Source: an uncultured bacterium (GTDB lineage Bacteria > Cyanobacteriota > Vampirovibrionia > Gastranaerophilales > Gastranaerophilaceae). Taken from it: a stretch of 64,000 bases of DNA. Position 1 is the stretch's first letter, and each line of letters begins with the position of its first letter. The stretch lies in contig CADAJP010000006.1 of assembly GCA_902788345.1 (NCBI GenBank), positions 1 to 64,000 of the forward strand. Reading direction: 5' to 3'. Shown here one piece after another: positions 53,071 to 62,051 of this stretch. Made by a program: the position numbers and the translations under genes. The notes under the pieces are model-generated. The model ran no database searches, was not told where the DNA came from, and saw only the letters and a program-made list of their open reading frames with translations.

Positions 53071-54081
53071 ATGGAAGAACAAAATTATGATCAACAGCCG
53101 GAAGAAAAACCGGAATTAACTGTAAAACCCAAAAAAGTAAAAAGAAAAATTGCATTATGTGCGGTTATAATTTTACTTGTTTTTGGCGGTATTTATCTGT
53201 TAAACGAAATGAAGTATGAATCGACTGATGATGCTTATGTTGAGAATATTTCGGTAAATGTTGCTCCTCGTGTATCAGGACAGATTGAAGAAGTATTTGT
53301 ATCTGATAATCAGAAGGTTAAGGCCGGTGATTTGGTTGCAATAATTGATGATGCTGATTATAAAGTTAAATTTGCTCAGGCAGATGCAAATTACGAAAAA
53401 ATAAAATTTGATCAGGCAAATGCAAAGGCAAATTTGACTGCATCTCAGTCAAATGTTGAATTAGCAAAAAAAGATTTGGAAAGATATACAAAATTGTATG
53501 AACAGGGCGCGGTTTCAAAACAAACTCTTGATGCTGCTCAAGTTAAATATGATGGAGCCAAGGCAGGATTGACACAGGCTCAGCAGGCTATATTTTCCGA
53601 TAATTCAGGTAAAACTGTTGCGGATGCAAATTTATTAACTGCCAAAGCTGCAAAAGATAAGGCTGCGTTAGATTTATCTTATACAAAGGTTTATGCACCT
53701 CAATCGGGTACGGTTGCTTCAAGAAGAGCAGAAAAAGGTATGTATGTCAATGTGGGAACTCCTTTATTTACACTTGTTCCTGATGAAGTTTGGGTTGTTG
53801 CAAACTTTAAAGAAAACCAGTTGAGATATATGAAGCCCGGACAAAAAGTTGATATAAAAATTGATACTTATCCAAATCATGTATTTAAAGGTAAAATTGA
53901 CAGTATTCAGCGTGCTTCGGGCGCAAAAGCAAGTTTATTCCCGCCTGAAAATGCAGTTGGTTCATTTGTTAAAATAGTACAAAGAATACCTGTAAAAATT
54001 GTATTTACAGAAAAAATTGATCCGGAAAAATATAATGTTGTTCCGGGTATGAGTGTAGTTCCGAAGGTGAAAGTAAAATAA
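53071..54081 (+). CDS. emrA: Membrane fusion protein of an EmrAB-type efflux pump
   Basis: 336 residues. A cytoplasmic N-terminus and a single helix (IALCAVIILLVFGGIYLL, about 28-46) precede a barrel-sandwich hybrid with the biotinyl-lipoyl motif (VAPRVSGQIEEVFVSDNQKVKAGDLVAIID in outline). A coiled-coil hairpin (about 95-190) and a second lipoyl half (APQSGTVASRRAEKGMYV) follow. It bridges the inner-membrane pump and the outer-membrane channel. Located between marR and emrB, 9 bp and 2 bp away. Confidence 0.94.
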   Translation: MEEQNYDQQPEEKPELTVKPKKVKRKIALCAVIILLVFGGIYLLNEMKYESTDDAYVENISVNVAPRVSGQIEEVFVSDNQKVKAGDLVAIIDDADYKVKFAQADANYEKIKFDQANAKANLTASQSNVELAKKDLERYTKLYEQGAVSKQTLDAAQVKYDGAKAGLTQAQQAIFSDNSGKTVADANLLTAKAAKDKAALDLSYTKVYAPQSGTVASRRAEKGMYVNVGTPLFTLVPDEVWVVANFKENQLRYMKPGQKVDIKIDTYPNHVFKGKIDSIQRASGAKASLFPPENAVGSFVKIVQRIPVKIVFTEKIDPEKYNVVPGMSVVPKVKVK

Positions 54082-54083
54082 TA

Positions 54084-55646
54084 ATGTCCGTTCAAAATCC
54101 AACAGTAGAAGATGAAAATAAATACCTGCCCGAAAATCCATGGCTTGCATGTTTGCCGGTATTAATTGCAGTATTTGTTTATGTAATGGACGGTACTATT
54201 GCAAATGTTGCCTTGCCGCATATGGCAGGAAGCTTTTCGGCAACCCGTGATGAAAGTATATGGATTTTAACCAGTTATTTAATTGCGTCAGGTATCGTAA
54301 TTCCATCTGTTGGTTTTTTCAGTAAATTATTAGGAAGAAAAAATTTCTATATAATCAGTATTTTGCTGTTTACGGTTGCATCTTTGCTTTGTGGTATGGC
54401 AAAATCGCTGGCTCAAATGGTTTTCTTCAGAATTTTACAAGGTGCCGGCGGTGGTGGTATTGTTCCGTTATCTCAGGCTATTATGATGGAATGTTTTCCG
54501 AAAGAAAAACGCGGGACAGCTATGGCAATATTTGGGATGGGGGTAATTTTAGCTCCTATTATCGGACCTGTTTTGGGCGGATGGATTACGGATAACTGGA
54601 CATGGCCGTGGATATTTTTTATAAATGTTCCGCTGGGTTGTATTGCCGCAATTTTAGCGAAAAATTTGTTATTTAATCCTCCTTATGCAAGGCGTCAAAA
54701 AGGTGTTAAACTCGATGGATTGGGCTTCTTTCTTTTATTTGTATGGCTGTTGTGTTTGCAGGTGTTCTTTGATAAAGGAAACAATGCGGATTGGTTTAAT
54801 GCAACATGGATAAGGTGGATATTCTCAATATCCTGTATATCAGGAATTTGCTTTTTTATATCTCAGGCAAAGAGAAAAAATACTCTTGTTGATTTAAGTG
54901 TTTTCAGAAATAAAGAATTTGTTATAGGTACATTTATACAGGTTGTTATGCAGTCTGTATTGTATGCATCAATAGCAATTTTACCTCAGTTTTTGCAAAG
55001 TATGATGGGCTATACGGCATATTTAAGCGGACTTTCAATGATGCCGCGCGGTATAGGAAGTATGAGTGCAACAATTCTTTGTGCTTTTATTGCTGACAGG
55101 GTTGATAAAAGAAAATTGGTTGTTGCCGGTTTGATATGCATAGGAACTGCAAGTTTGATTTTCGGATTTTTGAATTTGCAAATAGCACAGATGAATATTA
55201 TGATTCCAAATTGCTTGATGGGATTTGGGCTTGGTATGTCAATGGTTCCTATTATAAATCTTTCAATGGAAACTTTGTCTAATGAGCAAATGACAAATGC
55301 TTCAGGGTTGCAGAATTTGTTTAAAAATATTGGTGGTGCAATCGGTACTTCTTTGGTTGCAACCTTTTTAACAAGATTTGCTCAGGTGCATCAATATATG
55401 ATGGTTGGCAAATTGAATGACTTGAATCCTGTATATAGTGCAAAAGTTCAGGCTGTTGCCGGCGCATTGTCGCAATATACAAGTCCGGATGTAGCTATGC
55501 ATATGGCACAGTATTCTCAGTATGGAACACTTATAAAACAGGCTACCTTGTGGGCATTTATGGATTCATTCCGCATCTTTGGAATTGCGTGTTTTGTTCT
55601 TATCCCGTTATTGTTATTGTTTAAAAAAAGTAAAAGCCGTGCTTAA
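54084..55646 (+). CDS. emrB: MFS multidrug exporter, DHA2 family (EmrB-like)
   Basis: 520 residues with 14 predicted helices, as in DHA2 drug:proton antiporters. Seen: motif D1-like DGTIANVALPHMAGSF in helix 1, motif A region SKLLGRKNFY, and motif C in helix 5 (GMGVILAPIIGPVLGGWI). With EmrA and the divergent TolC-like channel it would form a three-part pump for hydrophobic compounds; in a gut organism bile salts or plant phenolics are possible substrates (inference). Confidence 0.94.
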   Translation: MSVQNPTVEDENKYLPENPWLACLPVLIAVFVYVMDGTIANVALPHMAGSFSATRDESIWILTSYLIASGIVIPSVGFFSKLLGRKNFYIISILLFTVASLLCGMAKSLAQMVFFRILQGAGGGGIVPLSQAIMMECFPKEKRGTAMAIFGMGVILAPIIGPVLGGWITDNWTWPWIFFINVPLGCIAAILAKNLLFNPPYARRQKGVKLDGLGFFLLFVWLLCLQVFFDKGNNADWFNATWIRWIFSISCISGICFFISQAKRKNTLVDLSVFRNKEFVIGTFIQVVMQSVLYASIAILPQFLQSMMGYTAYLSGLSMMPRGIGSMSATILCAFIADRVDKRKLVVAGLICIGTASLIFGFLNLQIAQMNIMIPNCLMGFGLGMSMVPIINLSMETLSNEQMTNASGLQNLFKNIGGAIGTSLVATFLTRFAQVHQYMMVGKLNDLNPVYSAKVQAVAGALSQYTSPDVAMHMAQYSQYGTLIKQATLWAFMDSFRIFGIACFVLIPLLLLFKKSKSRA

Positions 55647-55688
55647 TTTTTAATTGTTAACAAATATGTATAAACATTTGACAAAAGT

Positions 55689-55717
55689 TTTACAACATTC
55701 AACTCATGGTGTATCAT
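55689..55717 (+). promoter_or_regulatory. Candidate sigma-70-type promoter of the pyruvate formate-lyase operon
   Basis: TTTACA, 17 nt, TATCAT, about 75 bp before the GTG start of the large subunit gene. A palindrome TTGTTAACAA lies upstream at 55654-55663 and could be a redox-regulator site, but without the usual spacer of a Rex box. Nothing else is recognised in 55647-55790. Confidence 0.5.
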
Positions 55718-55790
55718 AAGTATTGATTAGGGTTTTACCGATTTATTTTATATCAGATTTATATAAACAGTTCATACAAAGGAGTAGATA

Positions 55791-57902
55791 GTGGAAGTTC
55801 TTGATCAGGAAAAAGTTTGCCCGAAGGCTGAATTTGTTCAGGGTTTGTGGTCAAAAGAAATCAATGTAAGAGATTTTATACAAAAAAATTACACACCTTA
55901 TGAAGGTGATTCAAGTTTTTTGGCAGGTCCGACCGAAAGTACGCAAAAGCTTTGGAACGAATGCCTTAACCTGTTTGAACAGGAAAGAGAAAATCTTGGT
56001 GTTTTGGATATGGATACAAAAATTGTATCCACTGTAACTTCACATGGTGCAGGATATATTGATAAAGATTTGGAAAAAATTGTAGGTTTACAGACAGATA
56101 AACCGTTAAAACGCTCCCTGCAGCCTTTTGGCGGGATAAGAATGGCTGAAAGCGCTTGTGAAGCATACGATTATAAGGTCGATGCCGAAGTTTCCAAAAT
56201 ATTTAAAAAATACAGAAAAACTCACAATCAGGGTGTTTTCGACTGTTATACACCCGAAATGAGAAAAGCCCGTCATGCTGCAATTTTAACAGGGCTGCCT
56301 GATGCTTATGGCAGAGGCAGAATTATTGGTGATTACAGAAGGGTTGCCCTGTATGGTGTTGACAGGCTTATTGAGGATAAAACAGAACAACATGCCTCAA
56401 TAGAAGGGGAAATGCGTCCTGAAAATATTCAGCTAAAAGAAGAATTGGCTGAACAAATAAGAGCGCTCAAAGATTTAAAAATAATGGCTTCTTACTATGG
56501 GATTGATATATCAAAACCTGCAAGCAATGCAAAAGAGGCTGTTCAATGGTTATATTTCGGATATTTAGCCGCCGTTAAAGAACAAAACGGTGCAGCTATG
56601 AGTATTGGCAGAACTTCGACCTTCCTTGATATTTACATCGAAAGAGATTTGAAAAACGGTGTAATTACAGAATCTGAAGCTCAGGAATTAATTGACCATT
56701 TCATTATGAAATTAAGACTCGTAAAATTTGCAAGAACTCCTGAATATAATGCTTTATTCTCCGGTGACCCAACATGGATTACTGAATCAATTGGCGGTAT
56801 GGGGGTTGACGGAAGAACAATGGTTACAAAAAATTCTTTCAGATATTTGCATACTCTTGAGAATTTAGGACCTGCTCCCGAACCTAATATGACTGTTTTG
56901 TGGTCAAAAAGATTGCCGCATAATTTTAAAGAATATGCTGCTCATATTTCAATTACAACATCAGCTATTCAGTATGAGAATGATGATTTAATGCGACCTG
57001 TTCATGGGGATGATTATGCAATTGCATGTTGTGTTTCATCAATGGTTGTCGGTAAAGAAATGCAATTTTTCGGGGCAAGAGCCAATTTGGCAAAATGTTT
57101 GCTGTATGCTATAAACGGCGGTGTGGATGAAAGATTAAAAGAACAGGTTGGTCCGAAATATCGTCCTATTACTTCTGAATATCTTGATTACGATGAAGTT
57201 ATGGAAAAATATGATGATATGATGGAATGGCTTGCCAGGTTGTATGTTAATACATTGAATGTTATTCACTATATGCATGATAAATATTGCTACGAAAAAC
57301 TTCAAATGGCATTGCATGACAGAGATGTTAAAAGATATTTTGCAACCGGTATTGCCGGTTTGTCTGTAGTTGCAGACTCTTTATCTGCAATAAAATATGC
57401 GAAAGTTAAAACAATAAGAGATGAAAATGGTATTGTCGTTGATTATGAAGTTGAAGGTGATTATCCAAAATACGGCAACAATGATGACAGGGTTGACCAG
57501 CTTGCTGTTGATTTGGTTCATCGTTTTATGAATAAAATCAGAAAACACTATACTTACAGAAATTCAATTCCGACAATGTCAATATTAACAATTACATCAA
57601 ATGTTGTTTACGGAAAGAAAACAGGAAATACTCCTGACGGCAGAAAACAAGGAGTACCGTTAGCTCCGGGGGCAAATCCGATGCATGGCAGAGATGAAAA
57701 TGGTGCTGTTGCTTCTTTATCTTCAGTTTCAAAGCTGCCGTTTGGTGATGCACAGGATGGAATATCAAATACTTTTTCTATAATACCGAATGCATTGGGT
57801 AAAGATGAAGTTTATATGGGTGATTTGGATTTGAGTTTGGATCAGGGTTGTTGTGCCGGTAATGAAAGCAGTTTTGTATTTATAAGTAAAACTGAACAGT
57901 AA
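55791..57902 (+). CDS. pflB: Pyruvate formate-lyase, large subunit lacking the glycyl-radical domain
   Basis: 703 residues matching PflB from its start up to the [13 protein letters not shown] block, including the catalytic pair C413-C414 (ACCVSSM) and the following GARANLAK. Standard PflB is about 750-760 residues and ends in a glycyl-radical domain; here the chain instead ends in a novel tail (about 28 residues, with CCAGNES) and a stop. The missing domain is the next gene, 15 bp on. The start is GTG with a well-placed AAGGAG. The enzyme splits pyruvate with CoA into acetyl-CoA and formate and feeds adhE. Confidence 0.93.
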   Translation: MEVLDQEKVCPKAEFVQGLWSKEINVRDFIQKNYTPYEGDSSFLAGPTESTQKLWNECLNLFEQERENLGVLDMDTKIVSTVTSHGAGYIDKDLEKIVGLQTDKPLKRSLQPFGGIRMAESACEAYDYKVDAEVSKIFKKYRKTHNQGVFDCYTPEMRKARHAAILTGLPDAYGRGRIIGDYRRVALYGVDRLIEDKTEQHASIEGEMRPENIQLKEELAEQIRALKDLKIMASYYGIDISKPASNAKEAVQWLYFGYLAAVKEQNGAAMSIGRTSTFLDIYIERDLKNGVITESEAQELIDHFIMKLRLVKFARTPEYNALFSGDPTWITESIGGMGVDGRTMVTKNSFRYLHTLENLGPAPEPNMTVLWSKRLPHNFKEYAAHISITTSAIQYENDDLMRPVHGDDYAIACCVSSMVVGKEMQFFGARANLAKCLLYAINGGVDERLKEQVGPKYRPITSEYLDYDEVMEKYDDMMEWLARLYVNTLNVIHYMHDKYCYEKLQMALHDRDVKRYFATGIAGLSVVADSLSAIKYAKVKTIRDENGIVVDYEVEGDYPKYGNNDDRVDQLAVDLVHRFMNKIRKHYTYRNSIPTMSILTITSNVVYGKKTGNTPDGRKQGVPLAPGANPMHGRDENGAVASLSSVSKLPFGDAQDGISNTFSIIPNALGKDEVYMGDLDLSLDQGCCAGNESSFVFISKTEQ

Positions 57903-57917
57903 TTTTAAGGAGATGCT

Positions 57918-58154
57918 ATGACTACAACTAGAGAAGAAAATTTAATAAATTTAATTGATGGATATGTTGAAAAAGGCGGACATCATTTGAATGTAAATGT
58001 GCTTAATAGAGAAACATTACTTGATGCACAGGCTCATCCTGAAAAATATCCGCAATTAACTGTTCGTGTTTCAGGTTATGCCGTAAAATTTAATACGTTG
58101 ACAAAAGAGCAGCAGGAAGATGTAATATCAAGAACCTTCCATGGTCAGATGTAA
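57918..58154 (+). CDS. Pyruvate formate-lyase small subunit carrying the glycyl radical
   Basis: 78 residues that correspond to the last part of a normal Pfl[46 protein letters not shown] and the closing [10 protein letters not shown]. The radical-bearing Gly is G53 in RVSGYAV. It has its own AAGGAG ribosome binding site and ATG, so it is made as a separate protein. Unlike the stress spare part GrcA/YfiD (about 127 residues), which supplements an intact PflB, here it appears to be the only copy of this domain in the operon. It must assemble with the large subunit to give an active site (inference). Confidence 0.92.
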   Translation: MTTTREENLINLIDGYVEKGGHHLNVNVLNRETLLDAQAHPEKYPQLTVRVSGYAVKFNTLTKEQQEDVISRTFHGQM

Positions 58155-58880
58155 ATGAATGATTTATATGGTAACATTCATTCAATAGAAACCTGCGGAA
58201 CGGTTGACGGGCCCGGCGTACGCTTTGTTGTTTTTATGCAGGGTTGTCCGATGAGATGTTTATATTGTCATAACCCTGATACGTGGGAAGTAAATGACAA
58301 TATAAAGATGTCTGTTGCTCAAATTCTTGAAAGTTATGACGGCGTAAAGGAGTTTTGTAAAGGCGGAATTACCGTAACCGGCGGAGAGCCTTTATTACAA
58401 ACAGGTTTTGTTACCGAATTATTCAAAAAAGCAAAAGAAAAAGGAATTCATACCTGCCTTGATACATCAGGTATAATGTTTGATGCCTGTGTAAAATATG
58501 ATGAGCTTATAAAATATACGGATCTTGTTTTGCTTGATATAAAGCATATTGATGATGATGAACATAAAAAACTGACGGGTCATTCAAATAAAAATATTTT
58601 ATCTTTTGCACAATATCTTTCAGATAATAATATTCCCGTATGGATAAGGCATGTTGTTGTTCCTGAAATTACTTTCAGCGAAAAATATTTGTATGATTTG
58701 GGAAAATTTTTAAAAACTTTAAAGAATGTTCAGGCTTTAGATGTTTTGCCTTATCACAATATGGCGGTAAAAAAATATGAGGATTTGGGAATTGACTACC
58801 CGTTAAAAAATATAAATCAGCTCTCAAAGGAAGATACAATTAAAGCTCGTGATATAATATTAAAAGGTTTGAAAGATTAA
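58155..58880 (+). CDS. pflA: Pyruvate formate-lyase activating enzyme (radical SAM)
   Basis: 241 residues. The radical SAM cluster motif is CPMRCLYC (C31, C35, C38), followed by the GGEPLLQ SAM-binding block. It abstracts a hydrogen from the radical Gly of pyruvate formate-lyase. The ATG follows the stop of the small subunit gene with no spacer, so the Gly-bearing subunit and its activase are tightly coupled. It lacks an extra ferredoxin-like insert, as is normal for PflA. Confidence 0.96.
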   Translation: MNDLYGNIHSIETCGTVDGPGVRFVVFMQGCPMRCLYCHNPDTWEVNDNIKMSVAQILESYDGVKEFCKGGITVTGGEPLLQTGFVTELFKKAKEKGIHTCLDTSGIMFDACVKYDELIKYTDLVLLDIKHIDDDEHKKLTGHSNKNILSFAQYLSDNNIPVWIRHVVVPEITFSEKYLYDLGKFLKTLKNVQALDVLPYHNMAVKKYEDLGIDYPLKNINQLSKEDTIKARDIILKGLKD

Positions 58881-58893
58881 AGAGGATATTAAA

Positions 58894-59304
58894 ATGATAC
58901 ATACATTTGAGCAAAAGGTATATTTTTCCGATACGGATAATTACGGTGTTGTCTGGCATGGTTCATATTTACGCTGGATGGAAATGGGCAGGGTAGATTT
59001 TTGTTCTGCTTTAGGATATACCTTAAAAGAACTTGAGGGTATGGATATTTTGCTTCCGGTTTCTTCAATAAATATAAAATATAAAGCCTCTGCGAAGCTG
59101 GAAGATATTGTTGTTGTCGAAACAGAAGTATCTGAATTCAGAGGATTAACTGCAACATTCAAACAGACAATTAAATCAAAAGAAACCGGACAAGTGTTTA
59201 TAACGGCTGATGTTGTTATTGTAGCTGTTCATTCAGACGGGAAATTATATCGCAGAATACCCGAACCATTGTATTCATTGTTTGAAAAAGAAATTAGTCA
59301 GTAA
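58894..59304 (+). CDS. Acyl-CoA thioesterase, YbgC/4-hydroxybenzoyl-CoA family
   Basis: 136 residues, hot-dog fold, with the signature YFSDTDNYGVVWHGSYLRWMEMGR including the catalytic Asp. Members hydrolyse short-chain or aromatic acyl-CoA. It lies 13 bp after pflA in the same direction, so it may be co-transcribed. Its last 11 bp overlap the convergent small gene at 59294. The physiological substrate is not known. Confidence 0.9.
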   Translation: MIHTFEQKVYFSDTDNYGVVWHGSYLRWMEMGRVDFCSALGYTLKELEGMDILLPVSSINIKYKASAKLEDIVVVETEVSEFRGLTATFKQTIKSKETGQVFITADVVIVAVHSDGKLYRRIPEPLYSLFEKEISQ

Positions 59305-59551
59305 TATTTTTCAAAGCTTCATAGTATTTTCTTAAATTAATATCATCAGGATTCTGCTTAATTTGTTTTTCAACATTTTCAAGGCGAGCTTGGAGTTCTT
59401 GTTTTGATGTCGGGTAAGTTTCATGTTTTATTGCAGGTGTAATATGTTCTGCTTTTGTTTCATTCATCGCAAGTTTTTTACCTGCAGGCTGACAGTATAC
59501 AGATGTATTTTTTAATGCGGCTTTTGTATTCGGGGTTATTTTTAATGCCAT
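59294..59551 (-). CDS. Small protein of unknown function
   Basis: 85 residues. The N-terminus (MALKITPNTKAAL) is polar. The C-terminal 40 residues form a likely coiled helix (SKQELQARLENVEKQIKQNPDDINLRKYYEALKNI). AAAGGAT is well spaced before the ATG, which supports it being real although short. It converges on and slightly overlaps the thioesterase gene. No domain recognised. Confidence 0.6.
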   Translation of the reverse strand: MALKITPNTKAALKNTSVYCQPAGKKLAMNETKAEHITPAIKHETYPTSKQELQARLENVEKQIKQNPDDINLRKYYEALKNITD

Positions 59552-59661
59552 AGTAAAATCCTTTCAATTTCTATGATGTTATAAAATTATGTTATAACAA
59601 AATTTGCTATATTGTTACAAAATATTAAATTTATGATAATATACAGGTATGGAGAAATAAT

Positions 59662-60399
59662 ATGTCCGGAACTAGATTGAATAAATATATAGCATCTTCG
59701 GGTTTGTGTTCACGCAGAAAAGCAGATGAACTGATTGAATCAGGTGTTGTTATGGTTAACGGTAAAACCATAACAGAGCTTGGCTATAGTGTTCAGCCAA
59801 AAGATAAAGTTTTTGTAAATAAACAGCTTATACATCCTGTCAAACATCAATATTACAGGTTCTATAAACCCGCAGGGTATATAACAACTTCTGATGATGA
59901 AAAAGGAAGAAAAACTATATATGATTTGCTGCCTGAAAACCTGCATAATCTAAAACCTGTCGGCAGATTAGACAGAGAATCAACAGGTTTATTGATATTA
60001 ACAAATGACGGTGAATTGATAAATGAATTGACTCATCCCTCTGTAAAAGTGCCAAAATTATACAGAGTTTCTGTTAACGGTAAAATTTCTCAAAACGATA
60101 TAGATACAATGTATAAAGGGATTGAAATAGAAGAAGGTAAAACTGCCTATGCACAAGTGAGTGTTTTAGAAATTGATAATTCTCATACAGTGATGGAAAT
60201 TCTTTTGTATCAGGGAATGAACAGACAAATTCGTAAAATGCTTGCGCATCTCGGGTATGAAGTTGTATCTTTAAAAAGAATTCAACATGCAACCTTAAAT
60301 CTTGATGGGTTGAAAAGGGGCGAATTCAAACCTATAAAACCACAGCAGATAAAGGAATTGCGGAACTTTTTAAACAGGATAACGTGTAAAAATGATTAA
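59662..60399 (+). CDS. rRNA pseudouridine synthase, RsuA/RluB/RluF family
   Basis: 245 residues. An N-terminal S4 RNA-binding domain (RLNKYIASSGLCSRRKADELIESGVVMVNGK in outline) is followed by a catalytic domain with the active Asp in GRLDRESTGLLILTNDG, and NRQIRKMLAHLGYEV. It isomerises a uridine in ribosomal RNA; which site (RluB-type 23S or RsuA-type 16S) cannot be told. It overlaps coaE by 8 nt. Confidence 0.94.
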   Translation: MSGTRLNKYIASSGLCSRRKADELIESGVVMVNGKTITELGYSVQPKDKVFVNKQLIHPVKHQYYRFYKPAGYITTSDDEKGRKTIYDLLPENLHNLKPVGRLDRESTGLLILTNDGELINELTHPSVKVPKLYRVSVNGKISQNDIDTMYKGIEIEEGKTAYAQVSVLEIDNSHTVMEILLYQGMNRQIRKMLAHLGYEVVSLKRIQHATLNLDGLKRGEFKPIKPQQIKELRNFLNRITCKND

Positions 60400-60958
60400 G
60401 TATGCAATAGTCGGGAATATCGCAAGCGGGAAATCCGAAGCGGAAAAAATTCTGCTAAAGTACGGGAAAAAGGTTCTTGATACTGATGAAGCTGCGCATG
60501 AATTATTAGATGAGCAGAAAGATGTAATATTACGCGAATTTGCGGGCTTTGATATAGTTGAAAACGGAAAAATAAGCCGTCAGAAATTAGGCAAAACAGT
60601 TTTTTCTGATAATGATTTAAAACAACGATTAGAAAATATTTTGCATCCTTTAATAAAAATAAAAATTGAGCAATTTTTTAAAGAAAACGCAAACGAAGAA
60701 ATGGTTTTTGTTGCTGTGCCTTTGTTGTTTGAAAGCGGTATGCAGGACTTATTTGATAAAATTATTTTTATATATACAAACGACAGGATAAGGCTCAAAC
60801 GCCTTATCCTGCGGGATAAATATAACGAGGAATATGCTAAAATTCGTATGGATTCTCAGGTTTCTCAGGATGAGAAAGTCTTAAAATCTGATTTTGTGGT
60901 ATATAATAATACTTCGCTAGCTGATTTGGAAAAAGAGATTAAGGCTTTAATCTTATAA
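60392..60958 (+). CDS. coaE: Dephospho-CoA kinase
   Basis: 188 residues: P-loop GNIASGKSEAEKIL with one residue differing from the common GxxGSGKS form, then DTDEAAHEL, and the VAVPLLFESG block. It catalyses the last step of CoA synthesis. Its start overlaps the pseudouridine synthase gene and its last 20 bp overlap the convergent CHAP-domain gene. Confidence 0.93.
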   Translation: MIKYAIVGNIASGKSEAEKILLKYGKKVLDTDEAAHELLDEQKDVILREFAGFDIVENGKISRQKLGKTVFSDNDLKQRLENILHPLIKIKIEQFFKENANEEMVFVAVPLLFESGMQDLFDKIIFIYTNDRIRLKRLILRDKYNEEYAKIRMDSQVSQDEKVLKSDFVVYNNTSLADLEKEIKALIL

Positions 60959-61904
60959 ATCCTGATAAATCAGTATCGTCCATATCATAAGAATATGTTT
61001 TTACCATGTCATCTCTATTGCCTTCGATTGTGTTAAATGTTCCTTTTTCTTTATTTACAGATGTAACTATACCTGTATGAGAAGCATCATTTTCATTCAT
61101 TATAAAGATGTCACCCGGTTTAATGTTTGCAGCAATATAACTTTCTTTGTTTCTTTTATCTGAAGTTCTGATAAACATACCTTTGTTTATTGCCCAGTTT
61201 TTCATTGTTTCTACATCGTGGTCACCAAATCCTGCAGGTACAGATATTCCTTTATTTCTGTATGCTTCTTTTACAACATAAGTTACAAAATCGGTGCACC
61301 ATTCCTGATCATACGGATCTTCTTCTTTACATGACGGATTTACACAGAATTTATGATGTGATCCGTTCATTTCGCTGCAATCTGAATATTTATATGCAAC
61401 ATTAATTATAGATCTGCCAAGTGAATCACTGCTGATTTTTTGATAATCTGTTTGTTTTGGAGCAGTATGCTTTATCGGATTGGTTTGTGCTGCTGTTGTT
61501 TTTGGTTTATAAATACTTGTTGATTTCTTTGTTTCGGTTTTTGCTTTAGGTGTACTGCTGAACGGATTTGATTTTGAATTGTTTTCAGAATTTATATTTT
61601 GTTCAGGCTCCGGATTTGATACAATAGCAGGTTCCGGATCTGGCGAAACGGGTGCTTTAGGTGCAGGTTCAGATGAACTGCATACGCCTCCGCCTGAAAA
61701 TATACTGTACCCACAATTTTGCGGCATAGTTCTGAAAAGTGCATAAAATGGATTTATATACGGTCCTGCATCTTTTACAAAAAATTCCCTTACCGCCCCT
61801 CCATTATCATTTTGATATACTGAATTAACGGTGTTAAAATCCTGACAGCAATACATTGGTGTATAACCGCCAAATGCAAATAATGGCGTACTAATCATAA
61901 ACAA
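60939..61904 (-). CDS. CHAP-domain peptidoglycan hydrolase-like protein
   Basis: About 320 residues. A short hydrophobic N-terminus (MISTPLFAFGG) is followed by a Pro/Glu/Lys-rich low-complexity linker (about 85-150). The C-terminal CHAP-type domain has catalytic Cys in EWCTDFVTYVV, His in ASHTGIVTSV and the late acid in IEGN. Such amidases or endopeptidases cut peptidoglycan. Start uncertain: TTG at 61904 has the better-spaced GGGGAT ribosome binding site, while ATG at 61898 is only two codons later. A classical signal peptide is not obvious. Confidence 0.8.
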   Translation of the reverse strand: MFMISTPLFAFGGYTPMYCCQDFNTVNSVYQNDNGGAVREFFVKDAGPYINPFYALFRTMPQNCGYSIFSGGGVCSSSEPAPKAPVSPDPEPAIVSNPEPEQNINSENNSKSNPFSSTPKAKTETKKSTSIYKPKTTAAQTNPIKHTAPKQTDYQKISSDSLGRSIINVAYKYSDCSEMNGSHHKFCVNPSCKEEDPYDQEWCTDFVTYVVKEAYRNKGISVPAGFGDHDVETMKNWAINKGMFIRTSDKRNKESYIAANIKPGDIFIMNENDASHTGIVTSVNKEKGTFNTIEGNRDDMVKTYSYDMDDTDLSGFIRLKP

Positions 61905-62012
61905 TTAATTATCCCCTTTTACTTTCTATTAATTCCTCTATATTCATATAAAGTTTTTTTTTAATAATTAATTGCTTTTTTATTTAAAAATGTTAACAAA
62001 AATGTTACAAAT

Positions 62013-62046
62013 AAAAACAGGCGGATTTATTATCCGCCTGTTTTTT
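62013..62046 (-). terminator. Rho-independent terminator after the LysM gene
   Basis: AAAAACAGGCGGAT and ATCCGCCTGTTTTT form a strong stem with a short loop just after the LysM/transglycosylase gene on the minus strand. Confidence 0.88.
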
Positions 62047-62051
62047 ATATT

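Noticed and set aside
55654..55663. TTGTTAACAA as a Rex box for pflB
   Set aside because: It lacks the central spacer of Rex sites and lies right after the emrB stop; kept only as a weak note.
57902..57918. Frameshift or sequencing error splitting pflB
   Set aside because: The first ORF ends in a distinct tail and stop, and the second has its own AAGGAG and ATG; a one-base change would not join the conserved blocks directly.
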